A stretch of 64,000 bases of DNA from Pythium myriotylum (Eukaryota; Oomycota; Peronosporomycetes; Pythiales; Pythiaceae). This document shows positions 50,801 to 59,917 of the stretch, one piece after another. The translations under genes were made by a program, and so were the position numbers. The notes below the pieces were generated by a model. The model was given only the letters and a program-made list of their open reading frames with translations, did not search any database and was not told the DNA's origin. Numbering within the stretch: the first letter of the stretch is position 1; each line of letters begins with the position of its first letter. The stretch spans positions 1,116,001 to 1,180,000 of the forward strand of contig JALJCQ010000007.1 of NCBI GenBank assembly GCA_023091665.1. Direction: 5' to 3'.

Positions 50801-52273
50801 TGACGACCATGACGACTCGACTAGCAATGAACGGGGTGTTGCGCCATGTGACCTTGGCTTGTTGACGGAGCAAAGTCATCATGCTCTCTGTGACGGACTG
50901 ATGGAACTCGGGCACGTTGTCGAAGAAGTCTTCGCGGTCTTTGATGAGCTGTGGATCTTGAGGAGAGTGCAGATCCTGGAGCATAGCATCGTGGATCAAC
51001 GATCGTTCGAAAGCGTCTGCGAGCTCAGAAGCCTTGCGAGGGTACTTGGAGCCATTCGGGAGTCCAGTTTCATACTGGTGCTGCTGGTGAGTACCGATGT
51101 CGAGCAAGAAATCAGCGACATCGCGGTCTTCCGGGCGCTTGAAGCCGAGACCCTCGAAGTATCCGAGCGCCTGCTCCTGCGGACCGTGGTAGATGACATG
51201 ACCCTCGTTCAAGATCAGCACGTAGTCGAACAACTCGAACACCTCCGGCGACGGCTGCAGCAGTGAGATCACGACAGTCTTGCGCAGCTTGCGAGCCAGA
51301 CTCAGTTGAGTCTTGACAATGTCGTAAGTAGCCGCACTGTCCAGACCGGTACTGATCTCGTCCATGAACGACACGACCTTGTTGCCGAACTGCATCTCAC
51401 CGGTCGTGACTCGCTTGCGCTCACCACCCGACACACCTCGAGTCATCGCGTCACCGACGATCGTGTCCTTGCACACGTCCAGACCGAGCTGCTGGATCAC
51501 AATCTCCGGGTAGTGCTTGACCCAGGCCTGCGCTGCCTCGAGCGCCTCTTTGTTCTGCTCCGGGGTGCCGTTCGTGTACTGTTCGGCAGCATGCTTCGAC
51601 AGCTCACCACCGCAGCACTCGTGTGCGAATTCGAGCGTCTCCTGAACAGTCAGAGTCGGGAAGTGGAAGTCACGCTGGGTCACGTAGGAAGCAAACTGAG
51701 GGAGGCGGCGGCGCACTTGGGTGCTGTCAGCGCCGTTGTACAGCATCTCGCCTTCCAACTTGCAGTTCTTGCCGAGCGGGAAGCGACCGCTCAAGATTTT
51801 CATCAACGACGACTTGCCCGAGCCGGCCTGACCGAGCACGAGCGTCATCGTGCCTGGCTTGAAGACGCCGTTCACGTTCTTGAGGATGTGCTTGGTCACC
51901 TTGGTCTTCTTGGCCGAGAGCCCGCTGAAGCTTTGGAGAACGACGTTCGGGAGCGTCGGGAGGATGTCCGAGTTCTCGTCCTCGGTCGAGACGATCACGT
52001 CAGCTGTAATGGAGAGGTTCTTGAAACGGACCTCCATTTGTGGGAGCCCGCGGCCGAGACCAGCCTGCATTTTGGATGAAATGTGGTCGTGGAGCGCGTC
52101 GGGGCCGTGCTTCATGAGCGCCTTGCCGCTCGTGTATTCAATGTTGGGGTTGCCATCGTAGGGCTTGTCGAGCATGGGGACCTCGAGATCAGCGACCATG
52201 TCGACTGTGTCCTTTGTCCAGTCGCGTCCAAACAGATGTGGTTGTCCTGTGTCGGCTCGAGATGGCAAATTGG
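47335..52273. repeat. Direct repeat copy 2 (PDR7 fragment, spacer, PDR9)
   Basis: This is the second copy of 41565-46503 at offset 5770. A CATCAG precedes the breakpoint in both copies (41555-41560 and 47321-47326), compatible with a microhomology join. Confidence 0.9.
48060..52199 (-). CDS. PDR9: full-size ABCG transporter, twin of PDR8
   Basis: A 1379-residue exporter from the duplicated unit. Differences from PDR8 fall in patches: SHDWVEQC-type changes before NBD2 Walker B (KHDWVEQCL for KYDWVEECL), TIDYQTYQGINGGLGMI in TMD2, LVFAMPSVE, ASSIPQGYKW, and LSLLDAPPTVTSGLTISE in the last external loop. The latter two lie in or next to external loops. All Walker A, Walker B and SSVEQ elements are kept. 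The start is ATG 52199, exactly 5770 bases from that of PDR8. Its core promoter has lost consensus bases in the initiator (see the promoter entry). Confidence 0.95.
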   Translation of the reverse strand: MVADLEVPMLDKPYDGNPNIEYTSGKALMKHGPDALHDHISSKMQAGLGRGLPQMEVRFKNLSITADVIVSTEDENSDILPTLPNVVLQSFSGLSAKKTKVTKHILKNVNGVFKPGTMTLVLGQAGSGKSSLMKILSGRFPLGKNCKLEGEMLYNGADSTQVRRRLPQFASYVTQRDFHFPTLTVQETLEFAHECCGGELSKHAAEQYTNGTPEQNKEALEAAQAWVKHYPEIVIQQLGLDVCKDTIVGDAMTRGVSGGERKRVTTGEMQFGNKVVSFMDEISTGLDSAATYDIVKTQLSLARKLRKTVVISLLQPSPEVFELFDYVLILNEGHVIYHGPQEQALGYFEGLGFKRPEDRDVADFLLDIGTHQQHQYETGLPNGSKYPRKASELADAFERSLIHDAMLQDLHSPQDPQLIKDREDFFDNVPEFHQSVTESMMTLLRQQAKVTWRNTPFIASRVVMVVMMGLINGSVFWQIDPKQVQIIMGVLFQAVLFLSFGQFAQIPTFFNARDVFYKQRGANFYRTASYVLAFSLNQLPLAVAETIAFGSMIYWMCGLVSSVTSFIIFELILLVTSMAFTSLFFFFSASSPNLTIANPISLIVLTFVVLYGGFAISETQMPDPLVWIYWVDPMSWSMRALAINQYRTSDFDVPVYGGVDYFTEYGKNMGTYSLELVGLKTEKYWIWLAFAYVGAIYVLFLVLSWYFLEFHRFEQPESSDLAKNDSDEKPRSSVTRPSSTGSEYALAQTPRGDTNGDIVMEVTMASRERKVTPVTLAFKDLWYTVPNPKNPKEGLDLLKGVCGYALPGTITALMGSSGAGKTTLMDVIAGRKTGGTIKGQILLNGFEATPLAIQRSTGYCEQMDIHSDASTFREALTFSAFLRQDKDIPDSEKHDWVEQCLDLLDLRPIADKIIRGSSVEQMKRLTIGVELAARPSVLFLDEPTSGLDARSAKLIMDSVRKVATTGVTVVCTIHQPSTEVFQVFDSLLLLKRGGYTVYFGELGKNASELVSYLESIDGVSPLPPNYNPATWMLEAIGAGVGNAAGQTTDFAEVFSHSVKKAQLDENLNRDGMTRPAPGATPLTFLKKRAASNTTQAKFLIGRFMAMYWRTASYNLTRLGVQLSMGLIFGITYCTIDYQTYQGINGGLGMIFMTTLFSGFISFSGVIPMIGEDRAAFYRERASQTYNALWYFVGAFLAEIPYVVSAALLFTVALFWLVGFEGFVQFLFYWFNVSLYLLVMTYIGMFLVFAMPSVEVAMGMGVLLMSIWGLFVGFNPPASSIPQGYKWLYQVTPQRYTLESLATIVFGNCESSHPDRVACLSLLDAPPTVTSGLTISEFIKQVYNMDYDNVGRDISVILAFIAVFAVLTLLSLRYVNHTKR

Positions 52274-52280
52274 GGAGTAA
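52264..52280 (-). promoter_or_regulatory. Altered core promoter of PDR9
   Basis: Read on the minus strand: TTACTCCCCAATTTGCC. The flanking half AATTTGC is intact, but the initiator reads TTACTCC where PDR8 has TCACTCT, so the C of the TCA start triplet is lost. Transcription may be weaker, shifted or off. Confidence 0.65.
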
Positions 52281-53574
52281 GCGAGCTGGTGGCACCCGAA
52301 CCGGCGCGGAGACAGGAGACATCACGATTCCGTGAGACGGTCTCTGCCTGAGCCACGTGGGGAAGAGTCAAACCCAATCGGAGCGTTTGATTCACCTGGG
52401 ACCCCTCAGCGTCATCAGCTGGCTCGAGAGGAAACGCCGCACAGACCAAGGCAGAAGGGAGCGTTCAACGAGTGTACGAATCATCCACAGTGGCAATCGT
52501 CCGCTTTTTGAAAGGATAGGCCGATTAATGCGTCTATGTTTGTGATTTTAGTGAAATATACGCTCAGATGCATAATGTGGGACACCCCCTTATGTCGCGA
52601 TCCCGATTGGCAGGCCGTTTACTCTTTTCGCGCCAGGCTAATCATCAAGCCAGAAGGACTGAAACGACGACGCGGAGTCTCGTGGTGGTGTGATGGTTCC
52701 GATGTGCCGCTGCATCATCCAGCGACAGATGGGATGACGCCAAAGCGCGCGATCAGCGACGGAGATTCGAGCTGTACTGTACACTGGATTAAGTTACCGA
52801 AGAGGATCGTCGGATCGCATCGAGAGATCGCTGGAGCTCGCACTCGACTGTGTAACACGAGAACTCAGACGAACGCGACCGATCTGATGCTGTTGGAAAA
52901 GATCTGTTCGTTCTGGACATTGGCGTGGCCTCGTCAAGGCGAATTACGCCACAGATCTGGATCAAGTGGCTTCAGTAATCTGCCACTGGTGATGAGATGT
53001 GCGAAAAACGGAGGAAAGAGTGGTGATCACTGACGCGCATGACACAGTACCCTCCGCAGTGCGTTCACAACAAGATTACCCCTCTCACTTGGCTTGACAC
53101 TGCGAGGCATCACTCCACGAGCACGGTGCGGCGTCCCAAGGGCTTTGACGAGCCTCGGTCGCCCCAACGCACTTGGGACGGGACGCAGTACCAATCAATC
53201 CAACAGACGGACACAGCCTGCGATATTTCAGTACCGTACTGCTGGAAGTAGTAGTAGAGTGGGACTCCCAGCGTGTTCGTTGCACGAGTTGAACTGGAGC
53301 GCGAACTGCCAGTCCGGTTGTTCACTTCATCCCTGATGAGTCTGGTGCGACCTATCAAGCCCCACTTCCCAAATTACCAAAAAGACACCAACACTCTGCT
53401 GGAGTTTCTCAGAATTACACGTTTAGCCCATCGTCTCGTGATGATGCATGGGACGATGAGAGCCCTCACTGCATAATCGTCGCTGTGGATGTCTCGACGA
53501 CAGGGCCGCTTTATGGAGGCGAAATACAACTTTGCTTATCCAGCACGGCGACCGCCGTCTTAACATGCAGGCGT
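52281..53574. other. Spacer between PDR10 3' end and PDR9 promoter
   Basis: About 1.3 kb. The first part (to about 52750) is a diverged relative of the PDR8 upstream region, including GTACGAATCATCCACAGTGG and CGCGCCAGGCTAATCATCAA segments. The remainder is unique. A 165-codon plus-strand frame (52536-53033) has no recognisable domain. Confidence 0.6.
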
Positions 53575-56500
53575 CTATCTCTTCTGGTGGTTGATGAAGC
53601 GCAGCGACACGAGCGCGAGCGCGTTGAAAATGAGCGCGCACGCGAGGATGATGAAGAAGTCGCGCCACACGTGCGAGTAGCTCATGCGGAAGACCTGCTC
53701 GACGTACTCGGCGATGCGCAGGCCCTTGGCCACGGTCGGCGGCGCGTCTGCCATGATCTTGCAGGCCACGCGCGTCGGGTCCGAGCCGTCGCTCGGGCAG
53801 TTGCCGAAGACAATGGTCGCGAGCGCCTCGAGTGTGTAGCGCTGCGGCGTGATCTCGTAGAGCCACTTGTAGCCCTGCGGGATGGCAGCAGCAGGCGGGT
53901 TGAAGCCCATGAAGAGGAAGAAGATCGAGTTGAAGAGCACGCCGATGATCGTGGCGACCTCCACCGACGGCAGTGCGTACGCGAGGAACATGCCCGCGTA
54001 CGTCATCATCAGCACAAGCATAGCAGTGTTGAGCCAGTACATCAAGTACTCTTGCACGCCAGTGAAGCCAACCATGGGGAAGAGGATTGCTGTGAATACC
54101 AGTGTGCTGCCGAAGATGTACGGGATCTCGGCCAGTGTGCCACCAACGAAGTACCAGAAGGCGTTGTACGTCTGGCTCGCACGTTCTCGGTAGAACGGAC
54201 CACGCTCCTCACCGATCATAGGAATCACTCCATTGAACGAGATCATGCCGACGAACAGAGTCGTCATGAAGATCATGCCGATACCGCCATTGATACCCTG
54301 GTATGTGCTGTATTCCACGCTCGAAAAGGAGAGACCGAAGACCAGACCAAGGAATGTGTTGACACCGACGCGGGTGAGGTTGTACGATGCTGTGCGCCAG
54401 TACAAATCGAGGAATCGCTTGATCAAGAACTTGGCTTGCGTCGAGTTCGACGCCGCACGCTTGCTGCCAAACTCGAGTGCTGGTACACCTGGTGCAGGCC
54501 GTGTCACGCCGTCGCGGTTCAGGTTCTCCTCCATCACCTGCTTCTTCGCACTAGAATTGAAAATCTCGACGAAGTCCTTGTCATCGCTTGCGGTGTTACC
54601 CACGCCCGCGCCGATGACCTCAAGCATCCAGGTTGCAGGGTTGTAGCCTTCCTCGAGTGGAGCAACACCTTTGATCGACTGCATGTAGTTCACAAGCTCG
54701 GAAGCGTTATGGCCAAGTTCGCCGAAGAACACAGTGTATCCGCCACGCTTCAGAAGTAGAAGGCTGTCGAAGACACGGAAAACCTCAGCCGAAGGTTGGT
54801 GAATCGTGCACACAACGGTGCGGCCAGTGTCAGCAACCTTGCGCACGCTATCCATGATCATCTTGGCCGAACGTGCGTCCAGGCCACTTGTAGGCTCGTC
54901 GAGGAACAACGCACTCGGTTGGGCTGCAAGCTCGACACCAATCGTGAGACGTTTCATCTGCTCCACTGAGCTGCCGCGGATGATTTTGTCAGCGATAGGG
55001 CGCAGGTCCAACAAGTCGAGACATTCTTCGACTGAGTCATACTTTTCACTGTCCGGTACATCTTGACCTTGTCGAAGGAATGCACTGAATGTCAAGGCCT
55101 CGCGGAAGGTCGAAGCCTCAGAGTGGATGTCCATCTGCTCACAGTAACCTGTGCTGCGCTGGATCGCAAGAGGAGTTGCAGGGTATCCGTTGAGCAGAAT
55201 CTGTCCTTGGATCGTACCGCCAGTCTTGCGGCCCGCAATGACGTCCATCAGTGTGGTCTTGCCGGCACCGGAGCTGCCCATCAAAGCGGTGATCGTACCG
55301 GGAAGAGCGTAACCGCTGATTCCCTTGAGCAAATCGAGACCTTCCTTTGGGTTGTGCGGGTTCGGCACCGTGTACCACAAGTCTTTGAAGGCGAGCGTCA
55401 CTGGGGTAGATCGACGAGCAGTAGTCGATTGCTTAACATCAAGGACGATCTCATCCTTCGAATCTCGGCGAGGGGTCTGGACCAGTGCATATTCCGACCC
55501 GGTGCTGGAGTTGGGGCTGGTGTTGCCGATATCTGGCCTCGGGCCATCGTTTACCTTACCCAGACCCGAGTTCTCAGGAGCCTCGTATCGCTTGTACTCG
55601 AGGGCCAAGTACGAAAGCACCATGCAGAATGCATACATACCAGCGATGTAGACGAAAGCGAGCCCAAGCCACTTCTTCTCCGAACTGAACCCCACGAGTT
55701 CTAGCGAGTACTCGCCCATTTGCTTTCCATACCTCGTCATGTAGTCGACTCCGTCGAACTCGTTGACCATGTACCGATCAGCTGTATACTCATTGATTGC
55801 AAGCGCCCGAATCGACCATGAGATAGGATCAATCCAGTAGATCCAGACGAAGTAGTCAGGCATCTGTGGCTCACTGATCACAAAGCCACCGTACAGGATG
55901 ATGAAGGTGATGACAAGCATTGACATAGGTTGCGCAACGTTGAGGTTTGGGGCGACGCACGTGATGCAGAAGAAGAAGGCCGTGAACGCGAGCATGGTGA
56001 TAAAGAGCATGATCTCGAAGATCACGAACGGCAAGAAGGCAGTCACGAATCCACACATCCAGTACATCATCGAACCAAAGATCAGAGTTTCGATGATGCC
56101 TAGTGGCAGCTGACACACGGAGAACGCAAACACGTACGAGGACGTGCGGTAAAAGTTGGAGCCTCGTTGCTTGTAGAAGATATCACGTGCCGCGAAGAAA
56201 GTCGGTACCTGTGAGAATTGACCAAAGGCCAAGAAGAGGACTGTCTGGAAGAGAACACCCATGACTACCTGGACATCCTTCGGATCGAACTGCCAGAACA
56301 CTGTGCCGTTGATGAGACCCATGACTGTGATCATGATGGCTCGGCTCGCAATGAACGGAGTATTACGCATCGTGATCTTCAGCTGACGCCGGGTGAGTGT
56401 CATTGTGCTCTCCCAGAACGACTGATGGAACTCTGGCACGTTCTGGAAAAAGTCTTCGCGATCTTTGATGAGCCGTGGGTCGTGAGGAGCGTGAAGATCG

Positions 56501-57753
56501 GCCAGCATGGCCTCATGGACAGCCGACCGCTCGTATATCTCGGCAAACTCGCTGATAGTGCGCGGGTAATTTGATCCCGCTGGACGACCCGTCTCATACT
56601 GATACTGCTGGTGGGTACCAATATCCATGAGGTAATCAGCGACATCGCGACTTGGCGGGCAGATGAAACCAAGATCCTGGAAGTATTTGAGCGCCTGGTT
56701 CTGCGGGCCGTGGTACATGACGTGACCTTCATTCAAGATCATGACGTAGTCGAAGAGCGCGAAGATCTCGGGTGAGGGTTGAAGGAGCGCGATCACAACT
56801 GTCTTGCGGAGCTTCTGGGCTAAGCTACGCTGAGTCTTGATGATATCGTAAGCGGCAGCGCTGTCAAGACCCGTACTGATTTCGTCCATGAGGATCACTG
56901 ATTTGTTGCCGAACTGCATCTCGCCCGTCGTCACACGCTTTCGCTCACCTCCTGATACACCGCGAAGCATATTGTCGCCGACAACTGTGTCCTGGCAGTT
57001 TTCAAGGCCGAGTTGCTGGATGATCACCTCAGGGTAGTGCTTAACCCAGGCCCGAGCAGCTTCGAGGGCGGCTTGGTTCTCTTCTGGTGTTCCGTGCTGA
57101 AAGTGGTCTGCCGCGTGCTTCGAAAGCTCGCCACCACAGCACTCATGGGCAAACTCAAGCGTCTCCTTCACTGTCAGGGCCGGAAAGTGGAAGTCGCGCT
57201 GGGTCACGTAAGACACAAACTGCGGCAGGGTCTTCTTCACATCCTTTTGATCCGCACCGTTGTACATCATTTCGCCTTCCAGCGTGCAGTTCTTCGTAAG
57301 AGGGAAGCGTCCAGCGAGGATCTTCATCAGAGAAGACTTGCCCGAACCAGGTTGGCCGAGGATCAACGTCATCGTGCCTGGCTTGAACACGCCGCTCACG
57401 TTTCGAAGAATGTGTTTGGTCTCCTTGTGCTTTTTGGCGGAGAAACCGCTGAAACTCTCGAGCACAACGTTGGTGAGTGTTGGCAGGATCTCCTCGTTCT
57501 TCTCGTTGGACACGGTGATCTCAGCCGAGATCGTCAGGTTCTTGAAGCGGACTTCCATCTGTGGAAGCGCTCGACCCATGGAGGTCTCCATCCTCGTCGA
57601 GATGTGGTCGTGGAGTGCGTCCGGACCGAGCTTCATGAGGCCTTTTCCGCTCGAGTATTCGATCGTGTCGTTGTCTGCATACGCGGTGCTGGTATCTTCG
57701 GGAACGGCCGTGCGAGCTCCCTCGTCTCCGGACATCGCCAGCTTGTCTGTCAT
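53575..57753 (-). CDS. PDR10: full-size ABCG transporter
   Basis: A 1392-residue minus-strand exporter at the right end of the array. NBD1 Walker A GQPGSGKSS starts at about residue 133; Walker B reads ILMDEIS, and NBD2 has GSSGAGKTT and SSVEQ. It is its own branch: FGSKRAASNSTQ in the linker, MTRYGKQMGEYSLELVGFSSEKKW in the TMD1 loop, and a longer last external loop (GNCPSDGSDPTRVAC). The NBD1 start and the linker (FQDLGFICPPSRDVAD) lean towards PDR2/3/5, while the TMD2 ISFNGVIPMIGEE leans towards PDR4/6/7. The start is ATG 57753, 43 bases after the predicted transcription start; an in-frame ATG six codons later is an alternative. Confidence 0.95.
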   Translation of the reverse strand: MTDKLAMSGDEGARTAVPEDTSTAYADNDTIEYSSGKGLMKLGPDALHDHISTRMETSMGRALPQMEVRFKNLTISAEITVSNEKNEEILPTLTNVVLESFSGFSAKKHKETKHILRNVSGVFKPGTMTLILGQPGSGKSSLMKILAGRFPLTKNCTLEGEMMYNGADQKDVKKTLPQFVSYVTQRDFHFPALTVKETLEFAHECCGGELSKHAADHFQHGTPEENQAALEAARAWVKHYPEVIIQQLGLENCQDTVVGDNMLRGVSGGERKRVTTGEMQFGNKSVILMDEISTGLDSAAAYDIIKTQRSLAQKLRKTVVIALLQPSPEIFALFDYVMILNEGHVMYHGPQNQALKYFQDLGFICPPSRDVADYLMDIGTHQQYQYETGRPAGSNYPRTISEFAEIYERSAVHEAMLADLHAPHDPRLIKDREDFFQNVPEFHQSFWESTMTLTRRQLKITMRNTPFIASRAIMITVMGLINGTVFWQFDPKDVQVVMGVLFQTVLFLAFGQFSQVPTFFAARDIFYKQRGSNFYRTSSYVFAFSVCQLPLGIIETLIFGSMMYWMCGFVTAFLPFVIFEIMLFITMLAFTAFFFCITCVAPNLNVAQPMSMLVITFIILYGGFVISEPQMPDYFVWIYWIDPISWSIRALAINEYTADRYMVNEFDGVDYMTRYGKQMGEYSLELVGFSSEKKWLGLAFVYIAGMYAFCMVLSYLALEYKRYEAPENSGLGKVNDGPRPDIGNTSPNSSTGSEYALVQTPRRDSKDEIVLDVKQSTTARRSTPVTLAFKDLWYTVPNPHNPKEGLDLLKGISGYALPGTITALMGSSGAGKTTLMDVIAGRKTGGTIQGQILLNGYPATPLAIQRSTGYCEQMDIHSEASTFREALTFSAFLRQGQDVPDSEKYDSVEECLDLLDLRPIADKIIRGSSVEQMKRLTIGVELAAQPSALFLDEPTSGLDARSAKMIMDSVRKVADTGRTVVCTIHQPSAEVFRVFDSLLLLKRGGYTVFFGELGHNASELVNYMQSIKGVAPLEEGYNPATWMLEVIGAGVGNTASDDKDFVEIFNSSAKKQVMEENLNRDGVTRPAPGVPALEFGSKRAASNSTQAKFLIKRFLDLYWRTASYNLTRVGVNTFLGLVFGLSFSSVEYSTYQGINGGIGMIFMTTLFVGMISFNGVIPMIGEERGPFYRERASQTYNAFWYFVGGTLAEIPYIFGSTLVFTAILFPMVGFTGVQEYLMYWLNTAMLVLMMTYAGMFLAYALPSVEVATIIGVLFNSIFFLFMGFNPPAAAIPQGYKWLYEITPQRYTLEALATIVFGNCPSDGSDPTRVACKIMADAPPTVAKGLRIAEYVEQVFRMSYSHVWRDFFIILACALIFNALALVSLRFINHQKR

Positions 57754-57781
57754 CGTCGAGTTCTCGTCGTGCGTGAGCAGT

Positions 57782-57798
57782 GGAAAGTTGTCGACTGA
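57782..57798 (-). promoter_or_regulatory. Inr+FPR-like core promoter of PDR10
   Basis: Read on the minus strand: TCAGTCGACAACTTTCC. It is of the same subtype as PDR4 and PDR6. Transcription is predicted near 57796. Confidence 0.6.
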
Positions 57799-58898
57799 AG
57801 CAAGAGGTGTACATCGGCGGAGACCGCTTTGTTCAAAAGGATGCTTGGGTGCAACGATGAGTATCGGTGGCGTTTACGGCCAGCCAAGTCGTGCGACGTC
57901 CGGTGTCTGTAATCCGCACCATTATGCTTTCTCGCAGGCTCAAGATTGACACAGTGGCCTGGCTCTGGCTGTCAGGACGAAACACGATCTGGCACAATCA
58001 TGGCTACATCAGTGATTTTGGAGACAATACGTCACCGATTTGAAAGGAAAACCATCGATTTGGGTTGAATGTGTAATTAATGACCTCCAAACAAACGTCA
58101 TAACACGACTGTTATGAACACCTATCAAGCCAGACGGGGATCAGCAGTAGTCGGCGAATGCGCTGCTGTTGGGAACTCGATTTTACGCGAGTCCCAAGCA
58201 GACCTCGCGACTCGAACAACAGTAACATTTAATGGTCGGCATAGAAGAAAGAGAGCTGCTGTCAATACTACGAGTACTCATGAACGACCAGCGAGGAGTT
58301 CGACGGAGGCCGAGGCCGGAGCGAATTCTCTTACCGTCGGCTTCGATATTTGGTTTGCGAGGTCGTAGCCATTCCCAGTCGAGACGCCGTGAATCGCAAC
58401 CGCATAATCGAGAAAAAGACGAATGCATGGCCTGTCTCTAGCACGGTACACTCACCCTCCCACAAGCGCGATTACAAGTGATTTGTCAGAGGTCGTGCCA
58501 CAACCCTAGACAAATCACGCATCCAGGCAATCAGCCGATCGTGTGTATCTTTGTAGTTCCGTCGGCTAATTTGACTCTATCGCGAATTAGTTTTTGCGCG
58601 GTCGCAAAATGAAATTTTATAAAATGATTCGCAAAAAAGTGTTGCATCTTATGTGGACCACATCGTTTGATGAACGGACTTTGCCGCGAAACGTCATCCT
58701 TGCGTTCCAAAGGGTATTGGTTTTGGCGGTACATAGCTGTTGATTGGCTGCCAGCTAATGGTGGCGGACGACGTGCGCAGCCATTTGCCGCCAAGTGCCC
58801 ACTGCAGCTCGCTGTCGCGCTTCGCTCGACCGACTCGCGCGGATCTCTTCGTCGTGGCCTGCCGCCCACTGTTCTTCCGTTCCACTTCGTCACCACCA
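57799..58898. other. Divergent spacer at the edge of the array
   Basis: About 1.1 kb separates PDR10 (minus) from the housekeeping block (plus). An AT-rich patch at 58560-58640 contains a small hairpin, TTTTGCG (58592-58598) with CGCAAAA (58603-58609). An FPR-like CATTTGCC occurs near 58781 but without a clear initiator. No gene is supported. Confidence 0.55.
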
Positions 58899-59781
58899 AT
58901 GGGAGTCCACGCCAACGACGCCAACGCCACGGGCGCCGTCACGAGCGAAGGCGGCGTCAAGTACCGCCTGGTCGAAGCCGAGGAGGTCGACGCCTCGACG
59001 GCCAACAAGCAGCAGCAGGCGCCACGCGCCGCCGCCAAGCCAAAGGGTGCGTGGCAACCGCTTTCGCCAGCAGCAAACAACGGTCGATTCTCTCGTGCTG
59101 GCTTCCTTCCGGTGTCCTGGTTCGTTCGCGACTGACGGTGCTGTATGTCACGTGTTTCAGGCAAGTTGAACTGGTCGCAGTTCCCGCTTGACGGCGAGGT
59201 CGCGTCCGTCAAGTCGAGCGAGGAGACCAACGAGTTCCGATCGCGTCCGAACCGTGGTCGCGGTCGTGGTGGACGCTTCAACAACGGCGGTGGTCGTGGC
59301 GCTGGCCGCGGTGGCCGTCGAGGATTCCAGTACGACAGCAACGGCACCTACATCAACGGTGTCTATGTCCCCAACACCGACCCTAAGCTCACGGCTGAAT
59401 GGGCGAAGGGACAGATGTAAGTTCCTCAGTTTGAACGACTGGGTCGATCTCTTCCCATGCTGATGTTGTGTATGCAGTGAGTTCTACTTCTCGCCTGGGA
59501 ACCTTGTGCGTGACATGTTCCTGCGCCAGCACATGGATGTCGATGGCTATGTGCCCCTCGCATTCGTGGGCAGCTTTCAGGCCGTCTTTGCCGTCCACCA
59601 GGACTACCCGACGCTTCTTGAAGCCATGAAGACCTCGGCGACTTTGGAGCTGGACGAGGAGAACGAGAAGATTCGACTGCGCGAGAACTGGAAGCAGTGG
59701 CTCTGGCCAAACGCCGACGGAACGCTTGGTGTCCCTCGATACATCAAGCTCAAGGAGGACGACCTTGAAGCCTCGAACTAA
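58899..59781 (+). CDS. Small La-motif (LARP1-like) RNA-binding protein, three exons
   Basis: Joined from 58899-59046, 59161-59416 and 59478-59781, it gives 235 residues. Intron 1 (59047-59160, GTGCGT...TTTCAG) and intron 2 (59417-59477, GTAAGT...TGCAG) both restore the frame. An RG-rich stretch lies at about 78-104. A La motif follows at about 126-205, with QIEFYFSPGNLVRD, then DGYVPLAFVGSFQAV, the HTH-type La domain that binds 3' ends or 5' TOP RNA in LARP1 and Sro9-type proteins. There is no RRM and no LARP1 DM15 region, so it is far shorter than animal LARP1. The role is probably in mRNA stability or translation in the cytoplasm. The start ATG 58899 is the last before the conserved part; an in-frame ATG at 58758 would add 47 residues of poor quality. 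Confidence 0.85.
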
Positions 59782-59903
59782 GGGCCTCAACTTGCCCCTG
59801 AGCGCTCGACACATTGTGCGGTCGGCCACCCCATTTCCTTCATTTTGTTTCTAGACGATTTCGCTGTCTCCTCCCCGATCGCTTTCATCAACGACACCCG
59901 TAG

Positions 59904-59909
59904 AATAAA
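59904..59909 (+). terminator. Poly(A) signal of the La-motif gene
   Basis: AATAAA lies 123 bases after the stop codon. It is only a few bases from the stop codon of the convergent DTW gene (59918-59920), so the two transcripts very likely overlap at their 3' ends. Confidence 0.55.
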
Positions 59910-59917
59910 ATGCCATT

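Noticed and set aside
52536..53033. 165-codon plus-strand frame upstream of PDR9
   Set aside because: Its first part is alignable with non-coding sequence upstream of PDR8 where the frame is not kept.
5453..57753. Introns within the ABCG genes
   Set aside because: Frames run uninterrupted through all conserved blocks, so internal introns are not needed; only PDR7 may have a 5' exon.
58592..58609. Short hairpin as a transposon end
   Set aside because: Seven-base arms are too short, and no second end or target-site duplication was found.
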